Under the pieces are notes generated by a model that ran no database searches, was not told the origin of the DNA, and worked only from the letters and a program-made list of their open reading frames with translations. Below are positions 9,941 through 20,500 of a DNA stretch of 64,000 bases, piece after piece. The DNA is from Malassezia japonica. Its lineage: Eukaryota; Basidiomycota; Malasseziomycetes; Malasseziales; Malasseziaceae. Both the position numbers and the translations under genes were made by a program. The stretch covers positions 496,001 to 560,000 of the forward strand of contig NC_083372.1 in assembly GCF_029542785.1 (NCBI RefSeq), in the 5' to 3' direction. Numbering within the stretch: position 1 is the first letter of the stretch; each line of letters starts with the position of its first letter.

Positions 9941-12900
9941 ATGATGGGCAGCGCTTCGGATGGGACAGGGGCTGCTGTGGGGCGTGCAATTCCCACAGCG
10001 CCCATCCCTGCAAACACGCTTGCAAACAAGCAGGCGGCGGCCAGCGCCGGACTCTACCAGAGCTGCATTTCATTGCGGGAACGGCTCTGGACGGTCCCCA
10101 GATTTGGGCCAGAATTTCTCGAGCCTTATGCAGGAAATGGTATCGGCGTCGGGCGGCAAAGCGGACCGATGTCTGCATATTCGGATCCTGTGACGCATCT
10201 TTGGCAGTGCTTCCGCCTCGGCACGCCGCTCTGCCAGCTGTACAACCAGCTCGCGCCAGAAGTGAATGAGATTCCCCTCACCGTCGAAGCCAACTTGAGT
10301 AACGCGAACGCGTGCAAAGCGCTCGTGATGCGCTTCTTGATCGCACTCAAGGAAAAGCTCGGCTGGGACCCAGACGATACCTTTACTGTTTCGCAGCTTT
10401 ATCTCAACGACACCAATGGCTTTGTGCGTGTGGTGCGCACCGTGAACAAGTTGCTCGATCTACTCGCAGATCGGAATCTCTTGCTCGACATTGCGCCGCA
10501 CGGCGCAGGGGGCGAGACAGACTATCTCGACTCACCATCGGACCAGCGCATGCACGTCGTACGCGAACTGCTCGAGTCGGAGCGCAAATACGTGCATGAC
10601 CTCGAGATCATGCAAAACTACGCCATGATGCTGAGCCAGACTGATACGCTCTCCTCTGACACCATTTACCTCATTTTCGGCAACTTGCACCAGCTCGTCG
10701 ACGTCCAGCGTCGCTTCTTGATCTGCGTGGAAGACAATGCACGGCGGCCTGCACAGGACCAGCGCTTCGGTGGTATCTTCCGCGACATGGAGGACGACTT
10801 CTCGGTATACGAACCATTTTGTGCCAACTATGCCCAGGCACTCGACGTAATTAATGGCGAGGCACCCAACCTGTCGCGCGCCAAGCTGCTGCCTGCTGCG
10901 CAGTCCTGCTACTTGGACCCTTCCTATGAGCTGCCTACGTTTTTGATCAAGCCTGTCCAGCGTATCTGTAAATACCCCTTGCTCCTTGATCAACTGCTCA
11001 AGAGCACCCCAACATCGGCGCCGTGGTACGATGAGCTGGCAGACGCCTTGCCTATTATCCGGCGCATCACGGACAAGGTGAACGAGACGTCGCGCCTGCA
11101 GGAAAATATCCAGGCGGTCAAGGACCTGGAGCTGCGTGTGGAAGACTGGAAAGGACACACGCTAAAGTCGTTTGGCAACCTTTTACATACCGACATCTTT
11201 CTGGTGTCCAAGGGCGACTCGGAGCGCGAATTTCACGTATACCTCTTCGAGCGCATCCTGCTCTGCTGCAAGGACCTGGGCAGTCCGCAGATCGTCAATC
11301 CCTTGTCCTCGAGCTCGTCGCGCGGGCGTTCCAAGAACAACTCGATTTTGAAACAGCAGCGCCAGGGCAGTGTGTCCGGCACGAGCCAAAAACGTGATCC
11401 TCGCTCCCCGCTCCAGCTCAAGGGCCGGATCTTTATGAATAATATTGTGGGCATCAACGCAGTGGGCCGCTCGGGCGGTTTCCCAGACAACCCGATCGGC
11501 ACGTACTCGCTCCAGGTGTGGTGGCGAGGCGAGTCCGAAGTCGAGTCCTTCTCGCTCAAGTGCAAGAACGACGAACAGCTCCGTCTCTGGCAAAATGCGC
11601 TGCAAAAGCTGCTCGACGACCTTACCATGCGCCGACAGCAAAACGCGTCGCAGGCCACGACACCCACACCGGGTTCGGGACCGCCGTCAGGCTCGGGGCC
11701 ACCGCAGCTCTTACATTTGAACCTGGCCGGAACGCAGTACTCGGGCCGTGCTAATCGTGGCGCGTTTATGCAGGTCGCGACGCCGATCGTCTCGACTCCG
11801 TCGCACGAACTGGGCATGCCGCGCCGCCTGACGCAGCGCAACCAGAGCCAGGGAAGCCAGCGGAGTGACGAAGACGGTGCCGACACGCCCGCCAGCGTCA
11901 CACCGACGTTTGCGCCGCCGACGCGATCCTACACGGAATCAGACGCGATCGCTATGCACGAGGGTCGACTCCCGTACGTAATGGACGAGCGCCCGATGCC
12001 GACCGCCGAAGAGTGGACTGCGTACACGACACGCATGCCCCCCCGCGGTGATCCGACGTTGCAAAACAGTTTGCACTCCTCACCCATCTCCCCGGTTACT
12101 CAGTCCAAGCCTAATACACCTACGACATTGCCGCTACTTGCTACGACGCGTGGAATGATGTCTTCGTCCAATGTCGCGTCTGCCCCCATCTCGCCCCGCC
12201 AGGCCGCACCGGTGCTCGGACGGAGCTCGAGTGCGGCACCCGTGCAGCGGATGAAGCAGACGATACCCAACCACCTCGTAATGCCAACCGATGGGCTGGA
12301 GCAGGACATTCTTGGCATGAATATCAGTTCAGTCCCAGTGCAACGTACAGGCTTTGCTGCGGCGCGTGCCGCGAGCAACGCCGGCCTCAATGCACTGAGC
12401 GGGGCAGGCATGCAGCGCACTGCTTCCGACGGCGTTGCGATCCGTGCAGCAGGCCCGGCCTCGACGTCGATGCTCGAGGAGGCCATTTCGCCGACGACGG
12501 CGTCGCCGCTGAATGGTTGGAACCCCTACTTCCCCACCGTACCTTCGGCCGGCCAGGGCCAGGGCCAGCCAGAGACGCGCAACTCGTCTGGTGGGTTGAT
12601 CGAATCGACCTATTCGAGTGGACGCACACACACGGGCTACTCAAGTCTGCATACATCGCCTACGGCGCGCAAGACAAGCGAGTCCAGCGGCAGCATCCTC
12701 GGTGCAGGAAGCGGCAACAGCATCGTGCACCACTCTAGCTGGGGTATGGACTCGTTTGCGACGCCGTCGACGCCCAACTCACCGTACCCCTCCTGGTCGA
12801 CTCTGCAAGTGCGTCTGGCCTGCGGTGGGGACCGCTGCCAGTTTGCGATGCCCGACTCCATGTCTTTCCTCGCGCTCTACGAGCAAGTCCAGGAACGCCT

Positions 12901-13078
12901 CGCGGCACCGCGCCCCAGCGCCGGTGACGCGAGCAACTTGGCGAATGAAAAACCCCGCTTGTACTACCTGGATGATGATGGCGACCAGGTACTTATGCTG
13001 GACGACGACGACCTAGCCATGGCGCTGGACCACAGCCGCATGCTGCGTCGGAACCAGCTTGACGTAATTGTAAAATAG
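9941..13078 (+). CDS. CDC24: Rho guanine-nucleotide exchange factor Cdc24
   Basis: Activates Cdc42 for bud-site and polarity signalling, including polarisation toward pheromone. Intronless, 1045 residues. Order: Cdc24 calponin-homology-like region (about 45-170), DH/RhoGEF domain (about 205-385, beginning ELLESERKYVHDLEIM), PH domain (about 395-555), a long Ser/Pro-rich linker, and a C-terminal PB1 domain (about 950-1045, with YYLDDDGDQVLMLDDDDLAMAL carrying the acidic OPCA-type motif that would bind Bem1). Longer than yeast Cdc24 because of the linker. Confidence 0.96.
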   Translation: MMGSASDGTGAAVGRAIPTAPIPANTLANKQAAASAGLYQSCISLRERLWTVPRFGPEFLEPYAGNGIGVGRQSGPMSAYSDPVTHLWQCFRLGTPLCQLYNQLAPEVNEIPLTVEANLSNANACKALVMRFLIALKEKLGWDPDDTFTVSQLYLNDTNGFVRVVRTVNKLLDLLADRNLLLDIAPHGAGGETDYLDSPSDQRMHVVRELLESERKYVHDLEIMQNYAMMLSQTDTLSSDTIYLIFGNLHQLVDVQRRFLICVEDNARRPAQDQRFGGIFRDMEDDFSVYEPFCANYAQALDVINGEAPNLSRAKLLPAAQSCYLDPSYELPTFLIKPVQRICKYPLLLDQLLKSTPTSAPWYDELADALPIIRRITDKVNETSRLQENIQAVKDLELRVEDWKGHTLKSFGNLLHTDIFLVSKGDSEREFHVYLFERILLCCKDLGSPQIVNPLSSSSSRGRSKNNSILKQQRQGSVSGTSQKRDPRSPLQLKGRIFMNNIVGINAVGRSGGFPDNPIGTYSLQVWWRGESEVESFSLKCKNDEQLRLWQNALQKLLDDLTMRRQQNASQATTPTPGSGPPSGSGPPQLLHLNLAGTQYSGRANRGAFMQVATPIVSTPSHELGMPRRLTQRNQSQGSQRSDEDGADTPASVTPTFAPPTRSYTESDAIAMHEGRLPYVMDERPMPTAEEWTAYTTRMPPRGDPTLQNSLHSSPISPVTQSKPNTPTTLPLLATTRGMMSSSNVASAPISPRQAAPVLGRSSSAAPVQRMKQTIPNHLVMPTDGLEQDILGMNISSVPVQRTGFAAARAASNAGLNALSGAGMQRTASDGVAIRAAGPASTSMLEEAISPTTASPLNGWNPYFPTVPSAGQGQGQPETRNSSGGLIESTYSSGRTHTGYSSLHTSPTARKTSESSGSILGAGSGNSIVHHSSWGMDSFATPSTPNSPYPSWSTLQVRLACGGDRCQFAMPDSMSFLALYEQVQERLAAPRPSAGDASNLANEKPRLYYLDDDGDQVLMLDDDDLAMALDHSRMLRRNQLDVIVK

Positions 13079-13121
13079 ACGCGGCTCTTGCCGGCAACGT
13101 AACGTGATTTCCTTCCCCGCG

Positions 13122-13165
13122 CCCGAACGCCGCCAGAACGCCGTCCGAACGCCGTCCGAACGCCG
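13122..13165. repeat. Four tandem 11-bp units (consensus YCCGAACGCCG)
   Basis: Units at 13122-13132, 13133-13143 (CCAGAACGCCG), 13144-13154 and 13155-13165; the last two are identical. Lies just past the CDC24 stop in the spacer before the convergent GAPDH gene. Confidence 0.8.
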
Positions 13166-13221
13166 CCTCCACCCGGTGAGGGAGCTGACCCCAGGGGTGT
13201 GTACGGCCAAATCGTCCACGT

Positions 13222-13247
13222 GGCCGGTCCTCCGAGGGGCCCCGGCC
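13222..13247. terminator. GC-rich inverted repeat between convergent genes
   Basis: GGCCGG (13222-13227) and CCGGCC (13242-13247) can pair with inner CCT/AGG pairs. It sits between the CDC24 and GAPDH 3' ends. A role in 3'-end formation is a guess; the rest of this 301-bp spacer shows nothing else beyond the tandem repeat. Confidence 0.3.
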
Positions 13248-13379
13248 ATTAGATAATTGTTCTACGATCGCGAAGCTATAACCGAGCGTTGCCTCTGTAT
13301 CGTGTTAGCCGTTGTTCACAAAAAGAAGCACGCAAACACGCCCGCCACCCAAGGGGGCGTGCCTGCTGCGTGTGCTTAC

Positions 13380-14485
<1,106 letters not shown>

Positions 14486-14695
14486 TTAACGGCCTGACCC
14501 TCCGGCCCCGCTGCACCCAACCGGAACAATGCTTACGTTGTGGGGCCCTGGGTGGCCCAAGCCCCGGGGGATTACGGGCTTCTACAACCTTCTGCGCGAA
14601 CGCTCAATGAGGGCACGTGGCAAACCAAACCCAGTATGTTCCTGACTACGCCACGTGGCTACGTCCGAGCGCCGCGCTGCTGCGGAACCGCGTCG

Positions 14696-15614
14696 CTATG
14701 CGTCCTGGGCCATAGCATCGGCCGTAGGCCCCTGCCGCGCGCCGCTCATCGCCTGAGCGAGTTTTTCCGTCCGGTACCGCATAGCAACATCCATCTCGTC
14801 CCGGATCACTTGCGTAGCGTCCACACAGACGCCGACCATGGCAGAAAATCGGTCCATATGGATACGAGTGTCCAGCAGCATCAGAGGGACCTTGCCAGAA
14901 CGGGGCAGGACCGCCATAGTGACAAAGGGGAGGTCTGACTGCTCGGTCAGGTTGAGATCCAGGAGCGCCGTGGAGCCATAGAGGCCGCAAGTAAGAGCCG
15001 TCACATAGTCGGCCATGGGAATACCAGCGTCCATCAGCGCCAGCGTGCACGCATTAATTGATGTGGGGAGAACACCTGCGATCAGCATGCCGTTACACAC
15101 GTACCACCATCTTGCTGGAGCACATGCACCACAATATCAATCTGCGACCGAGGGTACAGGTGCGTATGCACCACCGACTCGAACGTCGACCGGATCGCGT
15201 TTCCCCATTCGACGAGGCGCCTATATGTCAGGCAAACACTCAACATACCGATCGTTGCGCGCACGATGCCGCCGCTCTGTGCTGCCCCAAGGAGCGACGG
15301 CCATTTCCACATTAATGCCAGCACGGTCCTGCCGCACATTCGGAGCACGGCTAGCGCGACCGGGCTCACGGGGGCCATATACATATACACATACACTTGA
15401 CAGTCCTTGCGTGACTTGCGCCGAGCCATCCGGACGCCCGGTGGCACTCGCCGACGCAGGGATCAGCGAGGCGCCGCTCGCCGTATGCGGCGAAAGCTTG
15501 AATTCCATAGACCGCAGTTCGAGCGGACGGCGACCGTCCATGCGGTATCCGCCTGCACTGAGAAGCTCAATGCGCGACTATCACGTTAGCACGCGCGGCG
15601 GCGACACCTACCAT
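14696..15614 (-). CDS. RRP41: Exosome core subunit Rrp41/Ski6
   Basis: RNase PH-like ring subunit of the RNA exosome. Exons: ATG alone (15614-15612), 15577-15249, 15220-15105, 15075-14696; introns of 34, 28 and 29 nt; 275 residues. The spliced N-terminus MSRIELLSAGGYRMDGRRP matches the family; downstream YGPREP, ERRHRARNDRRLVEWG (exon 2-3 join), LYPRSQIDIVVHVLQQDGG (exon 3-4 join) and LALMDAGIPMADYV are conserved. The first coding exon holds only the start codon. The last residues (Gly/Ala/Gln-rich) are variable in the family. Confidence 0.92.
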
Positions 15615-16156
15615 TCCACCGACAGTGCACGACGACACACTTTGTCACGAACGTCTGCGACCTGCTGACTAAATTTATGGGCGACTTTTTTGCTCCGGCG
15701 ACGCTCGGCGTTCGTTACCTCTCTCCATCGTGAGGGAACCGCCTAGTGCGCTGGTAACCTGTAATGGAATCGTTTCACTCGTATGGTTAGGATGAGGCTT
15801 TGTATTGCGTTTCAGGATGGATTGCGTGGAAGCGCGCGCGGCGCTTGTCAGTATGCTTTCTGTACGGCACTATCGAAGCCCTCTCAGCCTGCCTCTTTTA
15901 GCTTGCTAAAATCGACGGCAGATGGGTGTTGAGGGTCAATATGTTTTGCCAACAATGATGTGCTGGCAATGTGTATGCGAAGGAGCTCGCAAACGTTTTT
16001 TTCCTAACACGATTGCCATACATTAAAACAGAATGATTTAGTCGGATATCTAACAAGAAGATTCATTCAGTAATACTGGTGGACATGTAATACTAAACTA
16101 TCGCAAGCACAATAGCTCTCGTGGCATTTCTTGCTGAACCACATGATCTAGCCCTT
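15615..16156. other. Gene-free spacer entering the AT-rich mating-type island
   Basis: 542 bp between the RRP41 start and the STE3 stop. Composition falls from GC-rich to clearly AT-rich from about 15.9 kb on. No conserved frame, repeat or RNA was recognised; it must hold the RRP41 promoter and the STE3 3' UTR. Confidence 0.5.
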
Positions 16157-17359
16157 TCACTCAGTTACTTTTGCTAGTGATTCGGCCTTTTCAATGTCCA
16201 GTTCACTCGCGCTGCTCAATGAATTTCGCAATGAGTCAGTGAGTTTTGTGTTACTAGAAAAAGTTAGTATGTGAAAATCTTTATCCATATAACGTACCAT
16301 AAGCTTCTGATGCTGTTCGTAGATGTTGGCGGAACGTAATCTTGTTGTTGGTGCTCTGGTTCCTGATGCTTTGTTGTTGTCGTACACGTTATCGCAGAAA
16401 GCAATTTCATAAAATGGTGACTGTAGTATTTCCAGATTTCTGGTTTGACTCCAAAAAAAATGAAGAAATTCAACGCAATGGCAGGTCCAATCCATCTTGA
16501 GAGTTCGGCAGCAACATAATCGGTATAGCTGTGTTGCATAAGCTCCGAAATTAACACAAATCCAATCTTGTTAAAGCCCGAGTGTACATGACTCCAGCTT
16601 ACATAGGGCCGTAAATTGAGATTTGTGAGGTCGATGATCAAAAAAGCCAGAGACATAGGAAGCCATAAGGCTAAATCAATGATACCAAGTGCCATGAGAC
16701 GCAAGTAGTGGGATCTTGTAATACCCGTATCTTCATTATTGAGTACGCGGTAAAACTCCTTTCGTCGAACCATAAGAGCGCGAATTGCTAAAGCTTTAGA
16801 TACGTTAGTACTCGTTCACCAGAGTTAACGTACCACCATAGATTGCGGAGATCACTGTTATGGTAACTGGGTACACCATTACAAGAAAGACAGAGGCAAC
16901 ACTGGGATATATAGGTGCAAAGCAGCCAAAGTCTTGAATTTCGTCCAATCGATGCCCTTGTACCACTAGATGGAAGACCACTTGCAATATAGGAATCAAC
17001 AATCCCAATATCATTTCAATCAAGAACACTTTTACCTTTTCGTCTTTAGATTTATTTGCAGACTGAGTTGATGCGATTATAGTCAAGCGCCGGAGCAAAA
17101 TGAGTCCTCCCGTACAACACCCGGTCCTCCAGGTATATTTCATGGCAGCTGCGAAGTCACACCAATGAGGAGCAGTTACACTTTGCGCATTCAATAGTAC
17201 GATAACCGAGATTGCATCGGTAATGTTTCCTAAAGTTGTCCATCCAATGATTAGAACTGTTCCTGCATTTTTGGCTTTCCAATGGATGGGTGATGGTATT
17301 AGTAACATTGGAACAGTGATGAATGCAATAAATATGAACGCAATTGAAGAAGAAAGCAT
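16157..17359 (-). CDS. STE3: STE3-type mating pheromone receptor (P/R locus)
   Basis: Seven-transmembrane G-protein-coupled receptor for a lipidated peptide pheromone. Exons 17359-16834, 16793-16298 and 16253-16157; introns of 40 and 44 nt with TACTAAC or CTAAC branch sites; 372 residues. An in-frame TGA upstream of ATG 17359 fixes the start. Family marks: short N-terminus, TM1 with a proline near its end, GNITDAISVIVLLN in TM2, WRTGCCTGGLILLRRL after TM3, and intracellular loop 3 with RRKEFYRVLNN, restored by splicing (AIYG-ALAIRALMVRRKEF). The hydrophilic tail is only about 80 residues. Strongly AT-rich compared with its neighbours and divergent from the pheromone gene, which identifies this as the mating-type P/R locus. 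Confidence 0.95.
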
Positions 17360-17908
17360 ATCTGGTCTCCTAAGTTCTAGCAGGACATCCAAATTTATTC
17401 AATTGAACTTCTATGAAGAGGACTACGTACTCTATTTACTCGCCATCTTATATTTGTCCAAGATCGACACGAATATTCTTTGAGCCTATTTTAGGCGCTT
17501 AAAACACCACGAGCAGATCCACGTTCATAGACTACAACCAGTATTTTCAAAGGTTCTCTAGCACTATGTATATAATAAAGAAACCCCCTGTGTACATTGC
17601 ATTGCGTCAAAGAATATCGATCTTCAGGAACGACATTTGTCTTACTCGGAGCCAGAACAAAGACAGATCGTGTGGAGCTCGAAGTTCAAAATGTGGAGGT
17701 CGATCTTTCAGCCACATGTGGTAAACTGAAACTGCCGGTGGTCAATGTAATCCTTTCTTTGTCCAGATGAGAGCTGCGTTATGATGACGAACAGTCAAAC
17801 TTCAGTAACAAAGCATGCTAAATTAATTTTGTTCATAGGTCGTAGTAAAAGATATATATATAGACTCTTCGAGTAACCAGTATTCCTCACCAACTACATT
17901 TGCTAAAT
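17360..17908. promoter_or_regulatory. Shared STE3/MFA promoter with three ACAAAG sites and a TATA run
   Basis: 549-bp divergent spacer. ACAAAG cores occur at 17657-17662 (GAACAAAGAC), 17757-17762 on the minus strand (TTCTTTGTCC in plus orientation) and 17808-17813. The first two match at 9 of 10 positions the TR-box read by the HMG-box factor Ste11 in fission yeast, and share the ACAAAG core with the pheromone response element bound by Prf1 in smut fungi. A TATATATATA run at 17853-17862 lies about 50 bp before the MFA start. Pheromone control is inferred from these motifs and the setting. Confidence 0.6.
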
Positions 17909-18055
17909 ATGGACTCTGTTCAGGAAATTTTCACTGCCAAGGCCACCACCTTCTTGCCTAACGACAAGTCGAATGAAACCAAGACTGTTCCTGTTAACCA
18001 GGAGATTGATGATGGTTCGGGCCCTAACGGTGTTTTCTACTGCGTCATTGCCTAA
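17909..18055 (+). CDS. MFA: Lipopeptide mating pheromone precursor (MFA)
   Basis: A 48-codon intronless gene ending Cys-Val-Ile-Ala-stop, a CaaX box for farnesylation, AAX removal and carboxymethylation. The precursor has the usual form: hydrophilic leader, then an acidic/Asn-Gly stretch (EIDDGSGPNGVFYCVIA) from which a peptide ending in farnesyl-Cys would be cut. Codons are typical of a well-expressed gene, unlike the AT-rich DNA around it. Position 549 bp from, and divergent to, the STE3 receptor is the standard basidiomycete P/R arrangement. Where the mature peptide begins is not visible. Confidence 0.9.
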   Translation: MDSVQEIFTAKATTFLPNDKSNETKTVPVNQEIDDGSGPNGVFYCVIA

Positions 18056-18363
18056 ATGCCTCCATCAAATGCAATTCTCGCATCGCAATTACCTTGCCAT
18101 GCATCACTCGTAAGTTACAAATGAGTTCTTACTTAGAACCAAGAAACATTCAAGTTTGGATCGTAGACAGTTAGAACCGGTTATACAACAATTTGCGCGC
18201 AAAACTTCCTGTTAGGACCGGTCAATATTATGTTAGCAGCCCTCAGTTAACATGCAACTGAATAGCAGTTACATGAAATTATATTCAGGATATCAAAGCC
18301 TCCGCATAGTAAGAATAGTGGATCATCGTTCACAGCTACCAGAATGACAACTAGAATGTATAT
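18056..18363. other. AT-rich spacer, right end of the mating-type island
   Basis: 308 bp between the MFA stop and the RPN10 stop. No second pheromone gene (no other short frame ending in a CaaX box) and no repeat was seen. Composition returns to GC-rich at the RPN10 coding end, near 18370. Confidence 0.5.
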
Positions 18364-19386
18364 TTATTTTGATTCGCCATCGGGGCCCTTCGATTCCATC
18401 AAGCTCATCTCAATGGCCCGGGCAATGGCATCCTCTTCAGTCATCTCTTCATCCTCGTCACCCTCATTGGCACCCGCGACGGTAGCGCGAGGCGCATCGT
18501 TCGAGTCCTGCGCAGCCTCGGACGAGGATCCCTGGCCCTGGGACAGAGCGAGCGCCTGTTCCAAGAGCGCCTGCTCGCTGTTGGCCTCGTTCGAGGCGTC
18601 TGTCTCCATACCCGCGGTGCCCGTGATCGGAGGCGCTTCGGTAGGCACCAGCGATCCTGTCGCTCCCTCGGACGTCTGTGTCGAGGCGCGCTGACGCGCC
18701 TGCTCCTCTTCGAGCGACATGCGCAGGGCCATGGCCAGTTCCGGGTCCATGTTCGGGTCCACGCCGCCAAACTCGGCGTTGCTAGAGGAGCCCTGGCCGT
18801 TGTCTGCGCCGCCCTCCATGACAATCGGCGACGAAATAAGGGTATCCGAGAGAAGCTGCGTGCCCACCGGTACCGTGAGCAGGTGGCTGTTGTCGCTGCT
18901 GTTGACCGTTTCGACGAGCTTGGCGAGCTTCTGTTCATTCTGTGCGTCCTCGCCAAAGCTGACAATGTCCACAGCAACATTGTTCTTTTTCAGTTTCTTG
19001 CCCAGCTGGATCAGGCTCTCTTCCGAGTCCGCCACCGGCGAGCCGACAAAAGCGATCACGCGCTGGCGCTGATTCTTGTTCTGGCGGTGCTTCAAGGCGA
19101 GCTGGGCGACGTTGATGCCCGTCGCAAGGCTCGCCGACCCAGCGAGCTTGCTGGCGTGCAGACCCGCAAAGATCTTGCCAATGTCCTGCGTGAGCGTCGC
19201 AAGGACCTCGGGGCTCTTGCCGGCCATCGTCATGATGCCGACCATGTTTTCCGGGTGCGAGTTGGTCTTCGCATCAAAGAGGATGTTGACGGCATCCGCC
19301 TGTGCATCCCAGCGTGTCGGAGGGTAGTCGCCATTGCGCATCCACTCCGAGTTATCGATCACCAGCATCGTCGCTTCGAGCGGCAT
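18364..19386 (-). CDS. RPN10: 26S proteasome ubiquitin receptor Rpn10
   Basis: Intronless, 340 residues. N-terminal VWA domain (1-190, beginning LEATMLVIDNSEWMRNGDY, the Rpn10 signature) docks on the proteasome; the C-terminal half has ubiquitin-interacting motifs: ELAMALRMSLEEEQ (about 215), a weaker EQALLEQALALSQ, and EDAIARAIEMSLME near the end. Recruits polyubiquitinated substrates. First gene to the right of the mating-type island; divergent from POP2. Confidence 0.96.
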   Translation of the reverse strand: MPLEATMLVIDNSEWMRNGDYPPTRWDAQADAVNILFDAKTNSHPENMVGIMTMAGKSPEVLATLTQDIGKIFAGLHASKLAGSASLATGINVAQLALKHRQNKNQRQRVIAFVGSPVADSEESLIQLGKKLKKNNVAVDIVSFGEDAQNEQKLAKLVETVNSSDNSHLLTVPVGTQLLSDTLISSPIVMEGGADNGQGSSSNAEFGGVDPNMDPELAMALRMSLEEEQARQRASTQTSEGATGSLVPTEAPPITGTAGMETDASNEANSEQALLEQALALSQGQGSSSEAAQDSNDAPRATVAGANEGDEDEEMTEEDAIARAIEMSLMESKGPDGESK

Positions 19387-19437
19387 CGTGGCAGTCGTTG
19401 GCCGTCCGTGCTTCGCGCGCCGCGCAAGCGGTGATCA

Positions 19438-19445
19438 TCACGTGA
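19438..19445. promoter_or_regulatory. TCACGTGA palindrome in RPN10/POP2 divergent promoter
   Basis: Perfect 8-bp Cbf1-type (CDEI-like) site, centrally placed in the 90-bp spacer between two start codons. The same octamer recurs in other spacers of this window. Confidence 0.45.
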
Positions 19446-19476
19446 CACTCACGCCGCGGCGCTTCAAACCGCGAGG

Positions 19477-20458
19477 ATGGTGGGACGGATAAGAGAAGTA
19501 TGGGCGGATAATTTCGAGGAGGAGATGGCGTATCTCCGCTCTGCCATTGAGAACTACCCCTATGTCGCGATGGTATGTGGTGTAGAGCTTATGGAAGGAT
19601 ACCGAGTTCCCAGGCATTGTCGCACGGCCCATTGGCAACTTTCGGGGCTCGACGGACTACCACTACCAGACGCTGCGGTGCAATGTAGACCTGTTGCGTC
19701 TGATCCAGATTGGTATTACGGTGTGCGATGAGCAGGGTAACCTCCCCCCCGATACGTGCACCTGGCAGTTCAACTTCCACTTTGATGTCAACAACGATAT
19801 GTGTGCGCCCGACTCGCTCGAGCTCTTGACGAAAGCGGGCCTGGACTTTGACCGGCATCTTCACTTTGGCATTGATCACGAGCACTTTGGCGAAATGCTG
19901 ATCACGTCGGGCCTCGCGCTCTTTGAGGACGTCAAGTGGATTTCCTTCCACTCGGGCTACGACTTTGGCTACCTGCTGAAGCTCGTGACGTGCCTTCCGC
20001 TGCCCTCGCACGAGTACGAGTTCTTTGAGCTGCTGCACCAGTGGTTCCCGTGCGTCTATGATATCAAGTACCTGATGCGCTCGTGCAAGACGCTCAAGGG
20101 CGGCCTGCAGGACGTCGCAGACGACCTCCAAGTAAGCCGCATCGGGCAGCAGCACCAGGCCGGCAGCGACAGCCTGCTCACCGCTTCTACCTTTTTCAAG
20201 CTGCGCGATCGCTTCTTTGATGGGTCGATCGACGACGAAAAGCACTTGGGATGTCTGTACGGCTTTGCCAACACCACCAGCGCTGTCTTTTTGCCATCGG
20301 GCAGCATCGTGTACCAAGCGCATGGCGTCACGACGCCGGGCATGCAGCATGCACAGGCCGTCGTACCGACGCCCCTTACCCCGGGAAGTAGCGCCCCGCT
20401 GCATTCGCCGATGAGCTCCCACGTTCCGGCCGGCCGCCGTGCTGCAGAGGCCGCATAG
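19477..20458 (+). CDS. POP2: CCR4-NOT deadenylase subunit Caf1/Pop2
   Basis: DEDD-family 3' exoribonuclease shortening mRNA poly(A) tails. Exon 1 19477-19572, a 25-nt intron 19573-19597, exon 2 19598-20458; 318 residues. Splicing joins NYPYVAM to DTEFPGIVARP, restoring the catalytic DxE (DTE); other active-site phrases are GIDHEHFGEML and WISFHSGYDFGYLLKL (second Asp), then YDIKYLMR. The intron lacks an obvious CTRAC but has GCTTAT before GGAAG. The tail past residue 280 is Ser/Pro/His-rich. Confidence 0.95.
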
Positions 20459-20500
20459 AGGTTATAGCATGCGCGTTCTGCGCTGTATCACTACGACACG

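Noticed and set aside
17360..17392. Extending STE3 upstream with TTG as start
   Set aside because: Non-ATG start is not credible in a eukaryotic nuclear gene, and an in-frame TGA lies just above.
17700..17735. Short frame MWRSIFQPHVVN before MFA as a second pheromone gene
   Set aside because: Thirteen codons without a CaaX end.
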